64,000 nt of DNA from Heliorestis convoluta (lineage in GTDB: Bacteria; Bacillota; Desulfitobacteriia; Heliobacteriales; Heliobacteriaceae): positions 372,001-436,000 of the forward strand of contig NZ_CP045875.1 of assembly GCF_009649955.1 (NCBI RefSeq), written 5' to 3'. The notes beneath the pieces were generated by a model that was not told the DNA's origin, did not search any database, and saw only the letters and a program-made list of their open reading frames with translations. Shown here one piece after another: positions 25,242 to 35,291 of the stretch. Both the position numbers and the translations under genes were made by a program. The first letter of the stretch is position 1; every line of letters starts with the position of its first letter.

Positions 25242-28103
25242 TCACATCATGGCTCCTTGGCTCTCCTCTTGCTGCTCTTCCTGTACCAAGTACGTAGCGA
25301 TAACTCTAACAATATCGTGCTTGCTAAAAGGTTTGGTAATATAGTCGTTCATACCAGCAGCAAGGCATTTTTCTCGATCACCTTTCATTGCATCGGCTGT
25401 TAAAGCAACAATCGTTACGGGTTGCTGTTGCTTGCTTATCTCTCGTTGCCGAATCTGCTTTGCTGCTTCCAATCCATCCATCTCAGGCATATGAACATCC
25501 ATAAAGATTAACTCAACGGAAGTTGTTTCTAAGATTTCTAATGCTTCGCGACCGTTGTTCGCTTGGATTGTCTCTATTCCCATTTTCTTGAGCAACTGCG
25601 TTACTAACAGCATGTTCACATGATTATCTTCTGCGACTAGAACTTTGGTCGCTCGATTTCCCGCTAAACCACTTATTCGTAATGCAGAAGAGTCATTGGG
25701 TATAATTGCCGAGGAAAGAACGGTCGATTTCTTAAAGGACTCTGCTGATGAGAGGGGTAAAGGGGGATCTAATATCGATACCTCCTTGTCCTTTAGGCTT
25801 TGCCCTGCAAACATCGTTACGATCGATTCTGTATTTTTTTGTTCTTTTGAAGCGCTTTTCAAGGGAAGGCGAAAGGCAAAGCGACTGCCTTTACCTTGAT
25901 GGCTTTCGACATAAATAATGCCACCCATCAAGTGTACCAGTCTTTTCGAGATCGCTAAGCCCAGTCCGGTCCCACCAAAGCGACGTGTCATCGAGCCATC
26001 GGCTTGTGTAAAGCTTTCAAAAACCGTATGAATCTTCTCTGCAGGAATGCCGATGCCTGTATCTGCCACAGCAAATTCTATTAACAAGGGAGCATCAGAA
26101 GAACAAGCTGCACCTTTTCCTTGCTCTTCCACTTTCTGAATCGTTACTTCAATCTCACCCTGTTCTGTAAACTTGATAGCATTGCCTAACAAGTTAAGCA
26201 AGACTTGACGAATACGCAACATGTCACCGCAAAGATGGGCTGGTACATCTTTGTCAAACTTCGTATAAAGCTTTAGATTCTTCTCCTGACATCGAGTGGA
26301 GATAAGCAAGGTAGATTGCTCTATTAATTCAGAGAGAGCAAATTCTACTTCATCAATTTCCATCTTACCAGACTCAATCTTAGAGAAGTCTAGAATATCG
26401 TTAATAATTCCTAGCAATGCGTAGGCTGATTGCAAAGTGTTTTCCAGATAATTTCGTTGAATTGGATCCAGTTCAGAAGCAAGTAGCAACTCAGTCATTC
26501 CAATAATACCGTTCATAGGTGTTCGAATCTCGTGACTCATATTGGCTAGAAAGTCTGACTTGGCTTGATTGGCACTATCGGCTCTTTCTTTGGCCTCAAC
26601 GAGTTGTTGCTCTGAGAGCTTCCGTTCTGTTATATCCATGACAATGCCGTCGAGACGTGCTGGCATGCCTTGATCGTCTTTGATTAACCAGCTACGATCG
26701 TAAAGCCACTTGATACGACCATCTGGCAACAAGATCCGGTACTCTGCATCGGCATCACCTTGCTGCCTTAGTTTTTCATTTTTTGCAAGAGCATTTTTTT
26801 TGTCATCCTCATAAATCACCTCTAGCCAGTAGTTTTCGTTCTGTTGAATGGTGCTGAGGGGTACTTCATAAATGGTTTCTAGAGCCTGATTTAACAGTAC
26901 ATAGCAGTTCTCTTCCAAAGAAAAAGACCAGATACCATCTTGAATTGTATTAACAATGCTATCAAGCTTGTGTTGAACTTTTAGAATTTCTTTTTGGATG
27001 TTTTTGTATTCAGTAATATCTTCTGCTACACCAGCAATGCGAATGACTTTTCCTTCTGCATCTTTAATAGGGAAATCTTTGGCTCGAATCCACTTGATGG
27101 AGCCGTCGGGACATAGGATGCGATATTCCTGTTGAAAGGGCTTTCCCTTGTTGTACTCTTCCCTGTTCGCCAAAAGCAGAACCGCTTCTCTATCATCGGG
27201 ATGAATAGCTTCTATGTAGGAGTTCGGATCGTCATAAAGACTTTCACAGGACCGTCCATAAATCTTCTCATAGGCAGGGCTTATATAAAGCATTTCGTCG
27301 AAAGTACTTAACCAAAAGACTTGATCGATATGTTCTGCCAATTGACGAATCCGTTCCTCGCTTTGATGCAATTTGTCTTGATTCTCTTTCCTTTCTGTAA
27401 TATCATAACCAATTGACTGGAATTCAAGAAGCTTTCCCTCGTCGTCGAAAATAGGATAGTCTGTCCATTCTTGCCAACGGATACTTTTATCTGACAAAAT
27501 TACCTGATGTTCATAGGTTATAGCCTTTTTCTTCTTGGCCATGTTACGCAAATGTGCATATATGACATGGTGCTCTTCCTCTGGAACAAGGTCAAGAAAC
27601 TTTTTGCCAAGTAAATCTTCTTCCCGGCCAAAATGATTGCAATATCCCTGGTTGACAAAAATCAAAGTCGTATCTGGTAAGAATCGACAAACCATTTCTT
27701 TTTGTGTGTTAATAACTTCTTTATAAATTTGCTCCGGCTTTTTGATATGAGAAATATCTTGTATGAGTGCAGCCAGGTACCCTTCTTCAGGCGTAAAACA
27801 TTGCAAAGAATACCACTTGTCCCTGCTTTTTGAGTAAAACTCAATCGCATCTTCCATGGGAGAGGATGTATGGTTCCAACGAAAGTTTAGTTCTGCTCCA
27901 AGCTCACCATGAAAGACTGTAGAAGCTCTTTTTCCTAGAATGTTCTCAACTTGTAGTTGTGTTATTTTCGCGAAAGCTTGGTTTACTTCTACAATCTCAT
28001 AGTCCCTATGATTCTTTTCTTTACTAGACTTATATCGGAATAAGGCATAGCCCACGGGCAACGTCTGGAGAACTGGGTTCATAAAGCCAATGGATCGTCC
28101 CAC
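25242..28103 (-). CDS. Hybrid sensor histidine kinase with four PAS domains and a receiver
   Basis: 953 residues with no membrane segment, so cytoplasmic. Order: PAS domains at about 10-121, 122-240, 241-368 and 369-496 (several end with the PAC signature such as GVAEDITEYKN), HisKA with SHEIRTPMNG (phospho-His about 524), HATPase with N, G1 and G2 boxes (LLGNAIKFTEQG, ADTGIGIP, GGTGLGLAISKRL), and a C-terminal receiver with VLVAEDNHVN and phospho-acceptor Asp in FMDVHMPEMDG. Start is GTG at 28103, with AGGGGG at 8 bases. No output regulator is adjacent, but the divergent HD-GYP gene suggests cyclic-di-GMP linkage. The signal is unknown. Confidence 0.9.
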   Translation of the reverse strand: MGRSIGFMNPVLQTLPVGYALFRYKSSKEKNHRDYEIVEVNQAFAKITQLQVENILGKRASTVFHGELGAELNFRWNHTSSPMEDAIEFYSKSRDKWYSLQCFTPEEGYLAALIQDISHIKKPEQIYKEVINTQKEMVCRFLPDTTLIFVNQGYCNHFGREEDLLGKKFLDLVPEEEHHVIYAHLRNMAKKKKAITYEHQVILSDKSIRWQEWTDYPIFDDEGKLLEFQSIGYDITERKENQDKLHQSEERIRQLAEHIDQVFWLSTFDEMLYISPAYEKIYGRSCESLYDDPNSYIEAIHPDDREAVLLLANREEYNKGKPFQQEYRILCPDGSIKWIRAKDFPIKDAEGKVIRIAGVAEDITEYKNIQKEILKVQHKLDSIVNTIQDGIWSFSLEENCYVLLNQALETIYEVPLSTIQQNENYWLEVIYEDDKKNALAKNEKLRQQGDADAEYRILLPDGRIKWLYDRSWLIKDDQGMPARLDGIVMDITERKLSEQQLVEAKERADSANQAKSDFLANMSHEIRTPMNGIIGMTELLLASELDPIQRNYLENTLQSAYALLGIINDILDFSKIESGKMEIDEVEFALSELIEQSTLLISTRCQEKNLKLYTKFDKDVPAHLCGDMLRIRQVLLNLLGNAIKFTEQGEIEVTIQKVEEQGKGAACSSDAPLLIEFAVADTGIGIPAEKIHTVFESFTQADGSMTRRFGGTGLGLAISKRLVHLMGGIIYVESHQGKGSRFAFRLPLKSASKEQKNTESIVTMFAGQSLKDKEVSILDPPLPLSSAESFKKSTVLSSAIIPNDSSALRISGLAGNRATKVLVAEDNHVNMLLVTQLLKKMGIETIQANNGREALEILETTSVELIFMDVHMPEMDGLEAAKQIRQREISKQQQPVTIVALTADAMKGDREKCLAAGMNDYITKPFSKHDIVRVIATYLVQEEQQEESQGAMM

Positions 28104-28394
28104 CCTTTTATCCCCCTATATATTAATGGTGAGTTGTTACAAAGCACATAAAGAATTTCCATCTTATTTACATTATACACATTAATTTCTTAACAACATA
28201 ATTTTTTTGATGCTTTTTCCTAGCTCTTTCTTTGCCCACATTGTTACACTTTTCTTGATAGTTCTGTAGGGAAATTATAGATTGTGTTGAATATATTTGT
28301 AAGTAAGGCATATTGTAAGGTTTACTAACAAAGATATCAAGGCAATCGGCTACAGTTCGCTCAGGATGGATTGGTTAGAAAAGAGGTGTTCATA

Positions 28395-29633
28395 TTGTAT
28401 ACCGTTAATGTGGATTCCATCGATAAAAAAATGGTACTATGCGAGAATTTATACAGCAAAACAGGTGCTTTAATAATGCGACAAGGTCGACTTTTAGATG
28501 AACGCATTATTCCCTACCTTAAAAGGTTGGGCGTCACGTCTGTCATAGTGAAAGATGCCAGTGGGAAAGTTAATAATGATCCTTTCTGTGAGTATGACAT
28601 AAAAGGGCTCTTTGCAGATAGTCCTTTTTCTCGTTCTGAGCCCCAGCGGGGAGAAAACAACAATCGCTATGAGCGGCTAAGGAAAGATCCCAGAATCTTG
28701 TTGCCGGACCACACAGAGACGAATAGTTTGCTTACGTTAAAAGAAATCGATCGCAACAATCCTTTTGACCTACTACGAGAAGAAGTTCTATTTATGATTC
28801 AAAACGCTGTCATTACTTTTTCATTAGAAGGACGTAAAAATGTTGAGCTTATTCAAAAAGTTGTAGCCCTCTTCGAAGAACTGCTTGAAGGTCATAATGA
28901 AATCATTAATCTCCTTGATATTAAAGCAACAGACTCTTTCACCTATCAACATTCAATCAATGTTGCCGTCATATCTACGATACTCGCCTCTCACCTTGAT
29001 TACCAGCCTGGTGAGATCAAGACAGTTGCTTTAGGCGCTTTGCTGCATGATATTGGCAAAAGAAAGACACCGCCTCATATACGCCTATCCGACAAACAGC
29101 TGAGCTTAGAAGATAGAAAAACCATGGAGCTTCATCCTGTGTTAGGCTATGACTATATCATTCGAAACCCTATTATTCCAGAGGAAGCGGCCTTTATTGT
29201 CTATCAACACCATGAGCGACTTGATGGTTCAGGCTACCCTGCTCAATTAAAAGGTGATGAGATTCATCCTTTTGCTCAATTGGTTGGCATGGTTGATGTT
29301 TTCGAAGCCATGCATGCCAACCGTCACTATCGTTCTGAGCGCAATGAACCTGTTGAAATCGTAGAGTACTTTATGAGCCTTTCGAATACCCATTTTCCTG
29401 AGAAGCTGGTTCGTGTTATGCTTAGCTCTATCTCACTCTACCCGATTGGTTCGGTCGTACAGCTTAATAACAATGAATGTGGCATTGTTATTAAGTCCAA
29501 TTCGAATATTCCCTGTCGACCTGTTATTCGCATTATCTTCGATCGCCTAGGCTTTCCTGTCCGTGGCGAGCGAATTATCGATCTTTCCCACTCTGATAAG
29601 CTAACTTATACGATTACTCGCTCTTTTGGCTAA
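28395..29633 (+). CDS. HD-GYP domain protein, probable cyclic-di-GMP phosphodiesterase
   Basis: About 412 residues. An N-terminal domain (1-110) of the kind often found before HD-GYP is followed by the HD-GYP domain with HDIGK (about 218-222) and HHERLDGSGYP (272-282); all signature residues are present, so phosphodiesterase activity against cyclic-di-GMP is expected. A short C-terminal beta domain (about 335-412) follows. The frame is open from a TTG at 28371, but TTG at 28395 has AGAGGTG 6 bases upstream and is preferred. Divergent from the four-PAS kinase; the 291-base space between them is AT-rich and no promoter there was convincing. Confidence 0.88.
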   Translation: MYTVNVDSIDKKMVLCENLYSKTGALIMRQGRLLDERIIPYLKRLGVTSVIVKDASGKVNNDPFCEYDIKGLFADSPFSRSEPQRGENNNRYERLRKDPRILLPDHTETNSLLTLKEIDRNNPFDLLREEVLFMIQNAVITFSLEGRKNVELIQKVVALFEELLEGHNEIINLLDIKATDSFTYQHSINVAVISTILASHLDYQPGEIKTVALGALLHDIGKRKTPPHIRLSDKQLSLEDRKTMELHPVLGYDYIIRNPIIPEEAAFIVYQHHERLDGSGYPAQLKGDEIHPFAQLVGMVDVFEAMHANRHYRSERNEPVEIVEYFMSLSNTHFPEKLVRVMLSSISLYPIGSVVQLNNNECGIVIKSNSNIPCRPVIRIIFDRLGFPVRGERIIDLSHSDKLTYTITRSFG

Positions 29634-29681
29634 CAGTTGTAGGGAGGGTAATTCATCATAGGAAAGACGATTGCAGAAGAG

Positions 29682-29719
29682 AAGCCCCTTACTGAGCCTT
29701 ATGACCCAGTAAGGGGCTT
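29682..29719. terminator. Bidirectional terminator between the HD-GYP and GGDEF-EAL genes
   Basis: A perfect 13-bp stem (AAGCCCCTTACTG with CAGTAAGGGGCTT) and 12-base loop between convergent genes. The right arm is also coding: it contains the last seven codons of the GGDEF-EAL gene. T tracts on both sides are short and interrupted. Confidence 0.7.
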
Positions 29720-31864
29720 GTTGTTGTGTTGGCGAAGCATCTCTTCCATTGCATCAGCAGGTAAAGGACGACTGAAGAAATAGCCTTGAAACTGATGACA
29801 GCCGAATGATTCGAGCAGCTTCAGTTGCTCTTCTTTTTCCACACCTTCGGCGATGACCGTTAAGTCCATAATATTGGCGATACCGATGATCGCATCTACG
29901 AGCTTAGCATCTTTGGCGCCTAAGACGATTTTGTCAACAAAAGATTTATCGATTTTTAGCGCATCAATGGGAAAGCGGTTTATGTACGCAAGAGAAGAGT
30001 ATCCTGTGCCAAAGTCATCAATGGCAATACGAATGCCTAGAGATTTAAGTTGTTCCAAGGTTTTTAGAGTGGCAAAGCTATCTTCTAGCAAGCTCCCTTC
30101 TGTGATTTCAAGTTCTAACCACTGTGGCTCCAGTCCTGTCTCTGCTAGAACTTCTTGTACATGCTCTACAATCTTTTCTTGACGAATTTCATAGGGTGAT
30201 AAGTTAACAGCCATAGGGATTGGCGGAAGGCCTTTTTCTTGCCAAGATCGATTCTGGACACAGACAGAGTGAAGCAACCATTTCCCAAGAGGATGAATAA
30301 GACCTGTTTCTTCTGCGATAGGAATGAAAGTACCCGGAGAGATCCAACCCAATTCAGGATGGTTCCATCGAACAAGTGCCTCTAGCCCCAGAATTTGCTG
30401 ACCTTTCATATCGGCTTTCGGTTGATAAACAAGAGAAAGTTGGTTTTCTTCAATGGCTTGACGAAGTTCTTTTTCAATCAGTCTCCGCTCCCGTATTTTT
30501 TCATGCATTGTTGCAGAATAAAAACGAAAGGTATTGCGACCCAATCGCTTGGCTTGATACATGGCTGTATCAGCGGCTTGTAATAAGGATTCGATATCTT
30601 CTCCATCATCAGGATAGATGCTTATGCCAATGCTTGACGAGACATTAAAAACATTACCCTGTACTTGGAAAGGCAATTCTAATTCTTCCTGAATAGCGAG
30701 AGCGATGATGCCAGCATCACAGTCTTGTTCTATATTTGATATCAGTACAGTAAATTCATCGCCGCCAATGCGTGCAAACAAATCAACAGACTCCAGCCTT
30801 ACTGCTAGGCGCTGAGCAACCGATTGCAACAAAATGTCACCGGCACTATGACCGAGTGTATCGTTGATCTCTTTGAATTGATCGAGGTCAATGAATAAGA
30901 CAGCCATACGCTGTTTTTCTCGCTGACAATGTTCTATAAGCTTTTCTAGCCGCTCCTGAAAATGACGGCGATTGGGCAATTCCGTTAATGCATCATGATA
31001 AGCCTGAAAAAGCATCGCTTGGCTATAGTCATTGATTCGACGTAAATTCGTCTGAAGCGCTACGATCATTTCGTTAAAACCTTTAGAAAGTTTGCCGATT
31101 TCATCGCGTGAGCGAACTGGCAATGGTTCTACTTCAGAAAGCTGACCTCGCTCTACCATTTCAACAGCATCAAGAATTTTTTGTAAGGGCCTGGTGAAAA
31201 TTTTGTTCAGTACAATGCCTAAGAGAAACGCTAAAATCAAAGATATAACAACAATAATGGCTGTAATGCTTAGAGAAAAGTTGGACAGTTTTTTGCCTTC
31301 TTGATAGTGATTGGACGCCTGTTCCTGGCTGTTATCAATAATGGCTTGAAAGTACTTACTCGATTCGGTGGTATGGGTTAATATGGAGCGCAAGTCATAC
31401 TTATAGGAATTCTGTTCCTGGGTCGTACTATTTTCTAACTGCTTCTGCTTAATTTGCTCTTTTACATTATGTAAGAGAAGTCGTATCTGATTGTTTTCTC
31501 CATGCAAGTGGCTAAGCCACTTCTGTTCTTGTTCATCTACTTTAAATTTTCCGTATTGTACGAGAAGGACGTCTTTATGATTGATATACTCTTCCATTTG
31601 GTCTATGTAGTTGAGAAGCATCTCTTGATTGGGATTGTTCACGAGGCTGCGAATGGCGAGAGATTCTACTTCTTTATTATAGCTTTGGCCTTTGTAAGCC
31701 AGTTGAATTGGAAGTAGCCTCTGTTCGTACATGGCTTTCATAGAAGCAGTAATTTCTAAGTTCGTCTGAAAACCGATAAAACCAACACCAGCAAGAAAAA
31801 AGGCAAAGATCAGCAAAAGCCCTTGTAGCTTATGTGCCATTTTCAAATTCTTAATCCATTTCAT
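29699..31864 (-). CDS. Membrane GGDEF-EAL cyclic-di-GMP enzyme
   Basis: 721 residues: transmembrane helix 1 (about 13-31), an extracytoplasmic helical domain, helix 2 (about 199-220), HAMP (221-275), GGDEF (285-450, motif 367-371 intact) and EAL (465-710). The EAL catalytic set looks complete: EALVRW, NLSPYEI, EITEG, DDFGTGYSSL, KIDKSFV and EGVE. The product-inhibition RxxD site is not kept (Glu at the Arg position, 358). It may therefore be a bifunctional enzyme or mainly a phosphodiesterase. ATG at 31864 has only a weak ribosome site. The stop falls within the shared terminator. Confidence 0.9.
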   Translation of the reverse strand: MKWIKNLKMAHKLQGLLLIFAFFLAGVGFIGFQTNLEITASMKAMYEQRLLPIQLAYKGQSYNKEVESLAIRSLVNNPNQEMLLNYIDQMEEYINHKDVLLVQYGKFKVDEQEQKWLSHLHGENNQIRLLLHNVKEQIKQKQLENSTTQEQNSYKYDLRSILTHTTESSKYFQAIIDNSQEQASNHYQEGKKLSNFSLSITAIIVVISLILAFLLGIVLNKIFTRPLQKILDAVEMVERGQLSEVEPLPVRSRDEIGKLSKGFNEMIVALQTNLRRINDYSQAMLFQAYHDALTELPNRRHFQERLEKLIEHCQREKQRMAVLFIDLDQFKEINDTLGHSAGDILLQSVAQRLAVRLESVDLFARIGGDEFTVLISNIEQDCDAGIIALAIQEELELPFQVQGNVFNVSSSIGISIYPDDGEDIESLLQAADTAMYQAKRLGRNTFRFYSATMHEKIRERRLIEKELRQAIEENQLSLVYQPKADMKGQQILGLEALVRWNHPELGWISPGTFIPIAEETGLIHPLGKWLLHSVCVQNRSWQEKGLPPIPMAVNLSPYEIRQEKIVEHVQEVLAETGLEPQWLELEITEGSLLEDSFATLKTLEQLKSLGIRIAIDDFGTGYSSLAYINRFPIDALKIDKSFVDKIVLGAKDAKLVDAIIGIANIMDLTVIAEGVEKEEQLKLLESFGCHQFQGYFFSRPLPADAMEEMLRQHNNKPLTGS

Positions 31865-32042
31865 TGCACACCAATTAAGGCTTTCACCACCTATTCTACT
31901 GAAGTTCTAAATTGCATTAACAATATTTATATAATTATGCTACAAATCGCAAGAGAATTCACTCTTTTTCTAAAAAAAAGCTAGAAAAATGGGTAGGAGA
32001 AGCTCTCCCTTTACGATAATTACATAGGTGTCTAATGAAAAG

Positions 32043-32083
32043 AAAAGCCCTTTGCTGGTATTTTAATCCAGCAAAGGGCTTTT
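32043..32083 (-). terminator. Terminator of the pseudopilin-vanZ operon
   Basis: A 16-bp perfect stem (32043-32058 with 32068-32083) and 9-base loop, with T4 and further T in the descending arm on the minus strand. It lies 7 bases after vanZ. Confidence 0.85.
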
Positions 32084-32090
32084 GTATAGG

Positions 32091-32606
32091 CTAGTTGGCC
32101 ACTTCTTTCTTTTTTGTCTGTTTTTTTATTTTTGTCAGTAAACCATAGGCACCGATGCCAAGCAAAGCGCCAGTGCTATCGTATAGTACATCCATAATTT
32201 CGCCACTTCTGCCCGGTACGTAGAGCTGGTGGATTTCATCGGATACGGCAAAAGCAACAGAAAGTGAAAAGGCTAACCAGTAAGAGCTCGCAGTCTGTAT
32301 GCCACTACGACGAAAGGCATTGATGGTTAAGAAACCAAGGACAAAGTAGACGCCCACATGGGCCTGCTTCCGAACGATAGCGTTCGCTTTGCCCAGAGCA
32401 TCATCAAGATTATCAATGTACTCGCCGGGAACAAAAGGGGTTATCACTTCGACAAGCACTTTTGTAAACTTTCTACTCAGTTGATCGGACTGTTGGGCCG
32501 GTTGGGCAGAGAGGCTCACGATTAAGGACATCCAGAAAAAAACTAGAGTCCAGGCAATGATTTGTCTTATTTTAGAGGTTGGGTGGTTCTTGGTTTTGGG
32601 GTTCAT
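32091..32606 (-). CDS. VanZ-like family membrane protein
   Basis: About 171 residues with four predicted helices. VSLSAQPAQQSDQLSR, VRKQAHVGVYFVLGFLTINA and VSDEIHQLYVPGRSGEIMDVL carry the VanZ signature (Lys-His-x3-Tyr; Asp-Glu-x-His-Gln-x5-Arg). VanZ itself confers low-level teicoplanin resistance; most family members have no known role. The frame is open from TTG 32639, but ATG 32606 has a GAGGA upstream. It is 2 to 36 bases from the pilW-like gene and shares its transcript. Confidence 0.8.
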   Translation of the reverse strand: MNPKTKNHPTSKIRQIIAWTLVFFWMSLIVSLSAQPAQQSDQLSRKFTKVLVEVITPFVPGEYIDNLDDALGKANAIVRKQAHVGVYFVLGFLTINAFRRSGIQTASSYWLAFSLSVAFAVSDEIHQLYVPGRSGEIMDVLYDSTGALLGIGAYGLLTKIKKQTKKKEVAN

Positions 32607-32641
32607 AGATGCTTCGTCCTCATTTTCTAGGTCTTTCAATT

Positions 32642-34516
32642 CTAATTACAGCTATTGAAATTTGAATCGAAGGTATGGCTATGCGATCTTAAAGTTCCAA
32701 CAAGTGCATTATAAGGAATCGATTTAGGTTTTACGTTATTAGCTGGAACCTCCAAATATAAGTTGTTAACAAAAATACTGCCTATACTAGTACCTGTTGG
32801 TGGAGATAGACACAAAATCAGATTGCTTTGTGTTGAGTTTGTAAGGATTTTTAAGTCAGCATTTTGTGCGAAAATATTTTGACCAGCCCTTATTTCTATG
32901 TATCTTCTAGCTGTTAAGCTTGCATTTCTTATATCTACATTTTTTCCAGCTTTTATTATTATCTCTTCATTCACGTTATTATTGGGATATTGAGAGAGTA
33001 ATATAACACCTTCTTCTAAGACAATATCGCCATTAACAGCCGTTAAACGAATAATGGGATGGTTATGGGTTGTTACTAATTCTACACCCGATTCAATGAT
33101 GATTCCTTCTGGTGCTGTAAAACTGAACTCATTCGGATGACTTTGCCTTCCTACTTGAGAGCTTATGATGAGCTTTACCCAATCTTCATCTTCTTCAACA
33201 GTGTTTATTACATTTCTAAAGGGCATTGGTAGTAATGTACCTGCTTGATCAACATAAAAGACGATCCCATCGCCTCCCTTAGAAGGGTTTCCTTCTTCTA
33301 TAAGAATGATTTGCCATTTCCTTCCATTCGATCCATCTTGTGCTTTCACAACATAGGTAACTGATGTAACCTCGTTATTATTATCTGCACTGCTAAAATG
33401 CGATACTTGGATTCCACTTTTTTGTTGTTGCAATGTCCCATTAACGTCTACGTATGCTGTTGCACCAGGAGATAACTCAAATGTTACAAGCGCCAGTCCT
33501 AAATGAAGTGATTCTGGAACTTTAACAATAACGTAGCTATGTTGCTCACTGATATAAGCATCACCAATTTGTCCTGCAATCGAAAAATCAAGAATACTAT
33601 TTCCGCTAGCAAGATGCTTAGGAGGGACATTCACGGATACCTCTTCGGGACTCCTAACGTTGTTGTTATCGATATCTTTAATAGCTATTTCCAAATTGCC
33701 TTGATCATAGATAAGGTTATGACGTCCTCCCTGGGTAACTGCATAGTTTTGAAACAGTAGCTTTAAAGAATGAGAGCCTTCTCTTTCAATAATATACGGA
33801 TTTACAGTGTTACTATCAAATTCCAAACTGAATAGGTTCGTTGCTTCATTACTAGCAACACTTGTCAGTTCTCTTGTATAAGTGACGATTACCTCTAAAT
33901 TATCGCCACTCCACTGGGCCGTTGTTGACATAATCCTGCTTATCTCTATCGGTGGGTTCGTGATTTGCCTTCGTTCACTTTTATAAGCAACAGCGATTCC
34001 CGCGTTCCCAACCGCTTCCTCTAGATGATTAAGAAACCTTACAGTCGTTGCAATGCTATAACTATCTTCTATACTGTTATTTTTTATTTCGAAAGAAATC
34101 AGATGGCTCTCTAATGAAAAACTAAGATTCTCATCCAATGTTACTCTGTCAGCAATATTGCCAAAGGGAGCCAATTCTTCACCAAAAGCTTCTCTATGCG
34201 TGAGTTGACCTTCTTTCACATAGATGTAATGGTAATCATCTTCTAAAAAATCTTCATCAGGAATAAAACTTAAAACTTGTACATGAGTCGCATACGTAAG
34301 CTCTTGCGTAATAAAGTCTGCCGCAAAACGAATATTCTGCCTTACATCGGATCGCACTTCTCCGGTGGCAAAAGAATTATAACCGAAAAAGTAAAAGGAA
34401 TAGCCAAGGGTCATCACCAAGCTCAACAAAGCAATTCCTACTAGCAACTCAACCAAGGTAACCCCTTTGTTATTCCTTATGTAATTTTTCTTAGTCGATC
34501 TGAAAGCCGCTTTCAT
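32642..34516 (-). CDS. Large PilW-like pseudopilin with C-terminal adhesin-like region
   Basis: About 624 residues. A type III (prepilin) signal NNKGVTLVELLVGIALLSL begins near residue 17, with cleavage after Gly and Glu at +5. The first 170 residues resemble minor pilins of the PilW/PulJ group. The rest is far beyond normal minor pilin length (150-350): a segment with LVTFELSPGATAYVDVNGTL and YVVKAQDGSNGRKWQIILI resembles the beta-sandwich domain of secreted surface proteins, and the end (about 480-610) is a repetitive beta-rich stretch with alternating I/V and N. ATG 34516 has GGAGG at 8 bases. It could be a pilus-tip adhesin; that is inference. Confidence 0.75.
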   Translation of the reverse strand: MKAAFRSTKKNYIRNNKGVTLVELLVGIALLSLVMTLGYSFYFFGYNSFATGEVRSDVRQNIRFAADFITQELTYATHVQVLSFIPDEDFLEDDYHYIYVKEGQLTHREAFGEELAPFGNIADRVTLDENLSFSLESHLISFEIKNNSIEDSYSIATTVRFLNHLEEAVGNAGIAVAYKSERRQITNPPIEISRIMSTTAQWSGDNLEVIVTYTRELTSVASNEATNLFSLEFDSNTVNPYIIEREGSHSLKLLFQNYAVTQGGRHNLIYDQGNLEIAIKDIDNNNVRSPEEVSVNVPPKHLASGNSILDFSIAGQIGDAYISEQHSYVIVKVPESLHLGLALVTFELSPGATAYVDVNGTLQQQKSGIQVSHFSSADNNNEVTSVTYVVKAQDGSNGRKWQIILIEEGNPSKGGDGIVFYVDQAGTLLPMPFRNVINTVEEDEDWVKLIISSQVGRQSHPNEFSFTAPEGIIIESGVELVTTHNHPIIRLTAVNGDIVLEEGVILLSQYPNNNVNEEIIIKAGKNVDIRNASLTARRYIEIRAGQNIFAQNADLKILTNSTQSNLILCLSPPTGTSIGSIFVNNLYLEVPANNVKPKSIPYNALVGTLRSHSHTFDSNFNSCN

Positions 34517-34546
34517 GGCTTTTCCCTCCAAGTATGAGAGCTTGCT

Positions 34547-34897
34547 TTATTCGCTATGAGATGTGTTGCTAACAGGTGCGTAATAGATAAGTGTGTCTTG
34601 TATAAGTTTCTGGGCATTGATCTCGATTGTGACATTGTCACTGCCATCAGAGAAGGTAATCTCAAAAAGCGATGAACCATTGGTTTCATTGTTTAATTCT
34701 GATATTTCATTTTCTAATTCGCGCTGAGCTTGATACAAGTCTGTACTTCGATTACCGCTTGCCATGATCCCCGTAAAACTCGTTGCCATCAAAGGAGCGA
34801 CTGCAACAATTAAGATGGTTAGAATCACGAGAGATATGAGAACTTCAACAACAGAGAAACCTTTCTTGCAAGAGGACAGATTTTTAATAGTTTTCAT
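34547..34897 (-). CDS. PilV-like minor pseudopilin
   Basis: 116 residues. The prepilin signal CKKGFSVVEVLISLVILTIL begins near residue 10, with Gly/Phe cleavage and Glu at +5; a single helix and a short beta domain follow. It overlaps the preceding PilX-like gene by 14 bases and is followed by the large PilW-like gene. The set of PilX-, PilV- and PilW-like proteins is typical of a priming complex at the pilus tip. Confidence 0.8.
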   Translation of the reverse strand: MKTIKNLSSCKKGFSVVEVLISLVILTILIVAVAPLMATSFTGIMASGNRSTDLYQAQRELENEISELNNETNGSSLFEITFSDGSDNVTIEINAQKLIQDTLIYYAPVSNTSHSE

Positions 34898-35291
34898 AGG
34901 ATCGACTCCAATATCTACGATTTGGATCTATCACAACATACAAGGTTTCTGTGACATCATCGACAAAGCCTGTTGACTTCAGAGCCCTTCCGTCATCAAT
35001 AATTTCAACGGTAAAGGAGACTGATTGATTGTTATAGACTTGCTGCGTCGATGTCTTCCCTTTTAATTCTTCTAGACGATCTTGTTGCTCATCGGGATCT
35101 TCGTCAAGATATGCCAGTACAAGATCAGCGCCTGAACGAGCTAAGTAATGCGCCTGCATTCTCTTCTCATCAATCGTGACATGCTTTAGATCGACCATTG
35201 CATACTGCCATAAAGCTGTGCTTACCATCATCATTACAAGTACTATGATTAGTACCAAAGGCAGTGACCATCCCTTTTCATTAGAAAGCAA
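34884..35291 (-). CDS. PilX-like minor pilin component
   Basis: About 135 residues. A prepilin-like start NEKGWSLPLVLIIVLVMMMV lacks Glu at +5, as is common for the PilX/GspK class. QAHYLARSGADLVLAYLD is the conserved PilX stretch. The frame is open from ATG 35306, but that codon has no ribosome site; TTG 35291 has GGGAGG at 7 bases. First gene of the PilX-PilV-PilW-VanZ operon. Confidence 0.75.
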   Translation of the reverse strand: MLSNEKGWSLPLVLIIVLVMMMVSTALWQYAMVDLKHVTIDEKRMQAHYLARSGADLVLAYLDEDPDEQQDRLEELKGKTSTQQVYNNQSVSFTVEIIDDGRALKSTGFVDDVTETLYVVIDPNRRYWSRSYENY

